Assembly: GCA_963979005.1 (NCBI GenBank)
Contig: CAXBVF010000032.1
Span: 1-11,538 of the forward strand
Length of the DNA stretch: 11,538 bases
DNA from: UBA6164 sp963979005
GTDB lineage: Bacteria > Patescibacteriota > Gracilibacteria > BD1-5 > UBA6164
Direction of reading: 5' to 3'
The notes below the pieces were generated by a model. That model did no database searches and had not been told where the DNA came from. It saw only the letters and a list, made by a program, of their open reading frames with translations. The translations under genes were made by a program, and so were the position numbers. Shown here piece by piece: positions 8,428-11,538 of the stretch. Every line of letters starts with the position of its first letter. Positions within the stretch are counted from its first letter, which is position 1.

Positions 8428-8455
8428 ATTATAATCCTTATTATTATGATATTAA
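8428..8455 (-). promoter_or_regulatory. Possible promoter of the PBP gene
   Basis: Minus strand: TTAATA (8450-8455), 16-nt gap and a perfect TATAAT (8428-8433). Initiation would be only a few nt from the TTG start, so the mRNA could be almost leaderless. A nearby AAGGA (8435-8439) is 16 nt from TTG, too far for a normal ribosome binding site. Confidence 0.4.
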
Positions 8456-8491
8456 TTTTTGTTAAAAAAGATAATTATTATATTATAAGTT

Positions 8492-8519
8492 TTGAATTAA
8501 GTAAAATTTTAGATACACT
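8492..8519 (+). promoter_or_regulatory. Possible promoter of the SGNH lipoprotein gene
   Basis: TTGAAT (8492-8497), 16-nt gap and TACACT (8514-8519). Both boxes are imperfect; the case rests on spacing. The leader would be about 55 nt. The rest of 8419-8579 shows only AT-rich sequence. Confidence 0.3.
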
Positions 8520-8579
8520 AAGCTATAATTACTAATTCACTGTTCTTAAAGTTAAATTGATTAAATAATAAAGTAGTAT

Positions 8580-9242
8580 ATGAAAAAAATAGTCTTTGTT
8601 TTTCTTTGTTTATTTGTTCTTTTTTCTTGTTCAACAAATGAAATACATAGTGATATTTCTGAAAAAGTTAAATCATGAGAAGAAATAACAATTTTGGCTT
8701 TATGAGATTCAATTACGTATTGATATAAGGTAGATATAGATAAACCATACCCAATACAACTTGAAAATAAACTAAGAGAAAATTCTTATAATTATAGTAT
8801 AAAAAATTATTGAGTTAGCTGAGATGAATCAGATGATTTACTAGCTAGAATTGATGAAATACTAGAGAATAATATTGAAGCTGATATTGCGATATTAACC
8901 ATATGATGAAATGACTGACTAAAAAAAAGAAGTACTAGTGAAATGAAGGAAAATATTCTTGAAATAATTGAAAAATTAGAAGAAAAAAATATTATTGTTG
9001 TTTTTTCATGAATGAAATTACCTATATTTTTTGGATGGACTTATTCTGATAATTTTGAGGAAGTTTATAAGGAAATTGCCAATGAAAAAAAAGTATTTTT
9101 TTATCCATATTTTCTTAAATGACTTTGAATTAGTCTAGAAAATAACCAAGCTGATAATATTCACCCTACTGGAACCTGATATACTATTATTAGTAATAAT
9201 TTATATGATTTTTTTGATAAAAATGGATTACTTTTTAAATAA
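8580..9242 (+). CDS. SGNH/GDSL-family hydrolase, lipoprotein
   Basis: A 220-residue esterase/lipase-type hydrolase (TGA = Gly) with a lipoprotein signal: MKK, a hydrophobic core, and LFSC with Cys17 as the likely lipidated residue. It should sit on the outer face of the membrane. All four SGNH blocks are present: GDSIT with nucleophile Ser44, NYGVSG with Gly81, GGND with Asn111, and DNIHP with Asp192 and His195 of the catalytic set. The glycines of GDS, VSG and GGN are all TGA, so the active site depends on the altered code. Family members cleave acyl or acetyl esters (TesA-like lysophospholipases, rhamnogalacturonan or peptidoglycan acetyl esterases); the substrate is not readable. Divergence from the PBP gene makes a cell-wall ester a reasonable guess. 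The start is firm because an in-frame TAG lies two codons upstream. Confidence 0.93.
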
Positions 9243-9274
9243 ATAAAAACAGCTATAATAGCTGTTTTTATTTT
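9241..9274. terminator. Bidirectional terminator, CAGCTA stem
   Basis: A perfect 33-bp palindrome (9241-9273, centre 9257) with core CAGCTAT/ATAGCTG, flanked by A and T tracts. It overlaps the TAA of the plus-strand lipoprotein gene (9240-9242) and abuts the TAA of the minus-strand gene (9273-9275). Confidence 0.85.
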
Positions 9275-9734
9275 AAGCAATATTAATAATTTTAGATACC
9301 TCTTCATTTATACCACTCACTTCTGATCTTTCTATGTTATCTATAAGCTCTATTGCATTATAAAGTATTTTATATTGATTATCTTCTAACAGTGAATTAT
9401 TTCTAGACACGTTGTACGACGATTGATTTAAAGATAATACTAACATCTTTATAGATCTTAATATTTCGTTTTTAGAAATATTAAATTTATAATTTAAAGC
9501 CATTTTTCAGTTTATATCGTTATTTAAAGATATTAAAATAACTAATATATTTTCGAGAACTTGTTGATTTATTTTTAATTCAATTGCTTTGGATAAATCT
9601 AAATTTTTAAATCTATTTGCTAAATTTGAAATTAAACAACTTATATTAGCTGTTGTATTTTTTCAATTAATTGTTTCTATGAATTTATTTTCAGGAAGAG
9701 CACTTCACCCTCAAGCGGAACTATTATCAGACAT
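9273..9734 (-). CDS. Unknown 153-residue helical protein
   Basis: Not recognised. It is open from ATG (9732-9734) to TAA with TGA = Gly; the standard code would show only the last 76 residues. The N-terminus MSDNSSAGGGSALPEN looks disordered. The rest is a run of predicted amphipathic helices (LISNLANRFKNL, INQQVLENILVILISL, EILRSIKMLVLSL, YNAIELIDNIERSE), with no membrane span, signal or catalytic motif. The start is firm: an in-frame TAA lies two codons upstream. It follows the P-loop kinase-like gene by 41 nt on the same strand and also has its own promoter overlapping that gene's 3' end, so the two may be co-expressed. A small helical partner or adaptor is a guess only. Confidence 0.75.
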
Positions 9735-9761
9735 GTATTAAATATTATTATTATTTGATAT

Positions 9762-9789
9762 AATATAAGGTATGATTAACTATTGTCAA
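9762..9789 (-). promoter_or_regulatory. Promoter of the 153-residue gene, inside the upstream gene's end
   Basis: Minus strand: perfect -35 TTGACA (9784-9789), lying in the last codons of the kinase-like gene, 16-nt gap, and -10 TATATT (9762-9767, five of six). Confidence 0.55.
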
Positions 9790-10417
9790 GCCCAGTTATA
9801 GTTTTTAAATCAAAAATTTCATTTAATCTTTCATTAGAATCTGTATGTATATCTATAACTTCAAATCAAAATTTACTTGCTTTTTCACTCACAATATCAC
9901 TATATCTCAAAATCCAATCTGCAACAACTTGTGAGTTTCTTCATACAAATGTTCAAGGATCTAAATCTAGTGAATTTATTATACTCTTAAAGCATTTTCT
10001 AACCATAAAAACAGTTTTATAATCAGATGGATTATCAACTTGATTTAAAAAATCATAAACACTTCTAGGAGTATTTTGTACTCATTCAACAACTATATTT
10101 TCTCAATCAACTAACAGACTAGATATTATTTCTGAAAAAATATACTGATTTGCTTGAAATTCCATAGATAAATAGGCATCAATTCATTTTTCTTTTATTA
10201 TTTGTTCAAAAGTACTTATCTCTATATCTCACCAGTTATGTTCCCTAAGATAATAAAGTATAGGCATTAACCTTTTTTTATCTTCTAAACTTAAAGAATT
10301 AAAAAAATCATTTCTAATATCATCTCATGAATATATCTTAAATCCTTTATCAGCTAGAGACGATGATAATGTAGTTTTTCCTGACCTAGATACTCATCAA
10401 ATTATTATATTTCACAT
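9776..10417 (-). CDS. P-loop NTPase, small-molecule kinase-like
   Basis: A 213-residue protein (TGA = Gly) that begins directly with a Walker A loop, GGVSRSGKTT (residues 7-16; Lys14 would bind phosphate, and the first two glycines are TGA). YSGDDIRND (29-37) follows, with an acidic pair where kinases of the zeta-toxin, gluconate-kinase and 2-phosphoglycerate-kinase type place the acceptor-activating Asp. IVVEGVQNTPRSVYD, after the mid-region, resembles the second core strand plus conserved Gly and Arg seen in such kinases. Its size suits a nucleotide- or metabolite-kinase fold. The substrate is not identifiable. A zeta toxin is possible, but the next gene does not look like a clear epsilon antitoxin. 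Own promoter upstream. The P-loop assignment is firm; the kinase call is an inference. Confidence 0.78.
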
Positions 10418-10450
10418 TCTTATATTATATAAGTTATTATAATTAGTGAA

Positions 10451-10478
10451 TTTATAAAGACATTTATTTATATGTCAA
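10451..10478 (-). promoter_or_regulatory. Promoter of the P-loop kinase-like gene
   Basis: Minus strand: perfect -35 TTGACA (10473-10478), 16-nt gap, -10 TATAAA (10451-10456, five of six). The leader would be about 27 nt. Confidence 0.65.
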
Positions 10479-10528
10479 TATTTTGGTAAATATAATATGT
10501 TCAAATGTTCTCTATCTATTTACATAAT

Positions 10529-10554
10529 AAAAACAGCTATTAAGTAGCTGTTTT
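10529..10554. terminator. Terminator, second copy of the CAGCTA stem
   Basis: AACAGCTA (10532-10539) pairs with TAGCTGTT (10545-10552) around a 5-nt loop, with A5 and T4 flanks. It is probably the terminator of the minus-strand gene ending at 10643, or of a short RNA starting near 10584. Confidence 0.75.
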
Positions 10555-10570
10555 ATCTTTAATTTTATTT

Positions 10571-10588
10571 GGAGGTGGCCTATGCCAC
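10571..10588. other. GC-rich hairpin with a consensus Shine-Dalgarno / anti-Shine-Dalgarno core
   Basis: In the otherwise AT-rich gap, GTGGC (10575-10579) pairs with GCCAC (10584-10588). The plus strand reads GGAGGTGG, then ATG CCA CGA TTA TAG, a four-codon ORF with an ideal ribosome site. The minus strand reads CCACCTCC, the same as the 16S rRNA 3'-end core. A perfect TATAAT (minus strand, 10590-10595) lies just upstream of that reading. Function is unknown; a short RNA ending at the CAGCTA terminator is one option. Confidence 0.3.
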
Positions 10589-10642
10589 GATTATAGAACT
10601 TTAAGAAAAATTTTAGATAATTTAATAAATATAATTTATCTA

Positions 10643-11533
10643 TTAGCTATCATAAATATTCAAATCACTTTTAATCTCTTCTTCAAATACATTCTTTGGT
10701 GTATTTTTTATCCAAATTATAAACTCTTTTAATGCAATATCCAATCATATATCACTCCTTCATTTTAAATATCATACAGACACATTACTCCTAACAGGGT
10801 CACTTTCAAAAGTTACTCAGTTAACTCAAATAAAAACATCACAAGTTCATCTTTCTTCTCAATCAAATTTTTTAAGTGTTAAGTAATTATCAGTAAGATG
10901 CTCTACAAGAACTTTCAATCAGCCAAAAGATTTAAACTCTTCTATCGATAAAGTATTTAAATAAACATATATATACATAACTTTATCTAGGATATCTCTA
11001 TAAATAACTTGTTCTTCAAATATTCTTATTTCATTTTGTTTTTGTTGTTCTTCTTTCTCTTTTGATTTTCAAATTGTATAAATTCATCTTTTTACAAATG
11101 CTTTGATAAACTTGTTAGTAATAGTATATGTTCAATTACCAATATGATTTATATATCAATCTTTTGTTAAAGTACTTATTCTTGGATCATCCTTAACTGA
11201 TTTACCACTTTCAAAAACTATATGGCTTATATCAAATTCTTGAAATTTATTTAAACTAGTAAAATGATTAGATATAAGATAACACATACTTTCCATTTGA
11301 ATATTTTGAAACTCACTGTCACAATAATCATTAATTTTAGATGGATGCACTATTTCTAATAATTCAATTCAATTATCATCAGAACTTAATATTTGTTCAT
11401 ATATCTCATCAGAGACTATATTTAAACCATTATGTTTTCATATCATTTTATCTCTTTCTTCCGTACCGTATGCTCAAGATAATATTTGTTTTGCTTTAAT
11501 ATGAGGAAGTTCTCTTCTAGTATAATTTTGCAT
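10643..11533 (-). CDS. Unknown 296-residue protein, possible winged-helix segment
   Basis: Not recognised. It is open from ATG (11531-11533) to TAA (10643-10645) with TGA = Gly; the start lies 5 nt from the window edge, so an upstream extension cannot be excluded. Residues about 115-145 read ISTLTKDGYI, then GNGTYTITNKF, a layout like the recognition helix and wing of winged-helix domains (leucine, then Gly-Tyr-Ile, then a Gly-rich hairpin with Y.IT). A charged helical stretch (KSKEKEEQQKQNE) follows at about 157-169, likely a coiled coil, and then a C-terminal alpha/beta region ending EEIKSDLNIYDS. A regulatory or nucleic-acid-binding role is therefore suggested but weakly. No membrane span or signal peptide is visible. 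Confidence 0.78.
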
Positions 11534-11538
11534 AATTA

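Noticed and set aside
8419..8579. Transfer RNA or riboswitch between the PBP and lipoprotein genes
   Set aside because: No cloverleaf or conserved aptamer sequence; only AT-rich promoter-like DNA.
9776..10417. Zeta toxin with epsilon antitoxin
   Set aside because: The P-loop and acidic motif are compatible, but the neighbour shows no recognisable antitoxin features and the kinase subfamily cannot be fixed by eye.
10584..10598. Four-codon leader peptide ORF ATG CCA CGA TTA TAG as a gene
   Set aside because: The ribosome site is ideal, but no downstream plus-strand gene or plus-strand promoter supports attenuation; kept only as an oddity.
805..11533. Region of many pseudogenes broken by TGA stops
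   Set aside because: All breaks are TGA only, never TAA or TAG, reading frames stay intact, and catalytic motifs are complete. It is recoding, not decay.

Overview
The window comes from a low-GC bacterial genome (roughly a quarter G+C by eye) that reads TGA as glycine, i.e. genetic code 25, known from Absconditabacteria (SR1) and Gracilibacteria of the Patescibacteria/CPR. Read with the ordinary bacterial code it breaks into tiny ORFs. Read with TGA = Gly it becomes ten tightly packed genes. Recognisable motifs place TGA on invariant glycines (the KTGT box of a penicillin-binding protein, the GDS block of an SGNH hydrolase), and the copies of one repeat protein swap TGA with GGA or GGT at matching positions while their tryptophans stay TGG.

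Layout. (1) 1-647, minus: 1-Cys/Prx6-type peroxiredoxin, cut by the window edge, with a 19-bp Fur/PerR-like palindrome at its promoter. (2) 805-2898, minus: 697-residue protein with five copies of an unrecognised 86-residue repeat. (3) 3059-3658, plus: gamma-glutamylcyclotransferase-like protein, convergent with (4) 3679-4698, minus, an unknown protein; their two TAG stops are the two ends of one palindromic terminator. (5) 4841-5794, plus: prohibitin/SPFH membrane protein. (6) 5766-6047, minus: small very basic protein with odd codon use and an in-frame TGA where a stop would be expected. (7) 6172-8418, minus: bifunctional class A penicillin-binding protein. (8) 8580-9242, plus: SGNH/GDSL lipoprotein, divergent from the PBP. 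(9) 9273-9734, minus: unknown helical protein, downstream of (10) 9776-10417, minus: P-loop kinase-like protein. (11) 10643-11533, minus: unknown protein with a possible winged-helix segment. With the small basic ORF this makes eleven coding features.

The genes are mostly single transcription units. Promoters of the TTGACA / TATAAT type can be placed before nearly every gene, and in each the gap between the two boxes is 16 nt. Gene ends carry AT-rich palindromic terminators, several of them shared by convergent genes and overlapping the stop codons. There is no tRNA, rRNA, CRISPR array, IS element or integrase, and no gene-free stretch above 300 bases. Functionally the window mixes envelope work (PBP, lipoprotein, prohibitin), peroxide defence, a GGCT-fold enzyme, a P-loop enzyme and several lineage-specific unknowns. 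The most novel items are the 86-residue repeat protein and the small basic gene that seems to lack a usable stop.
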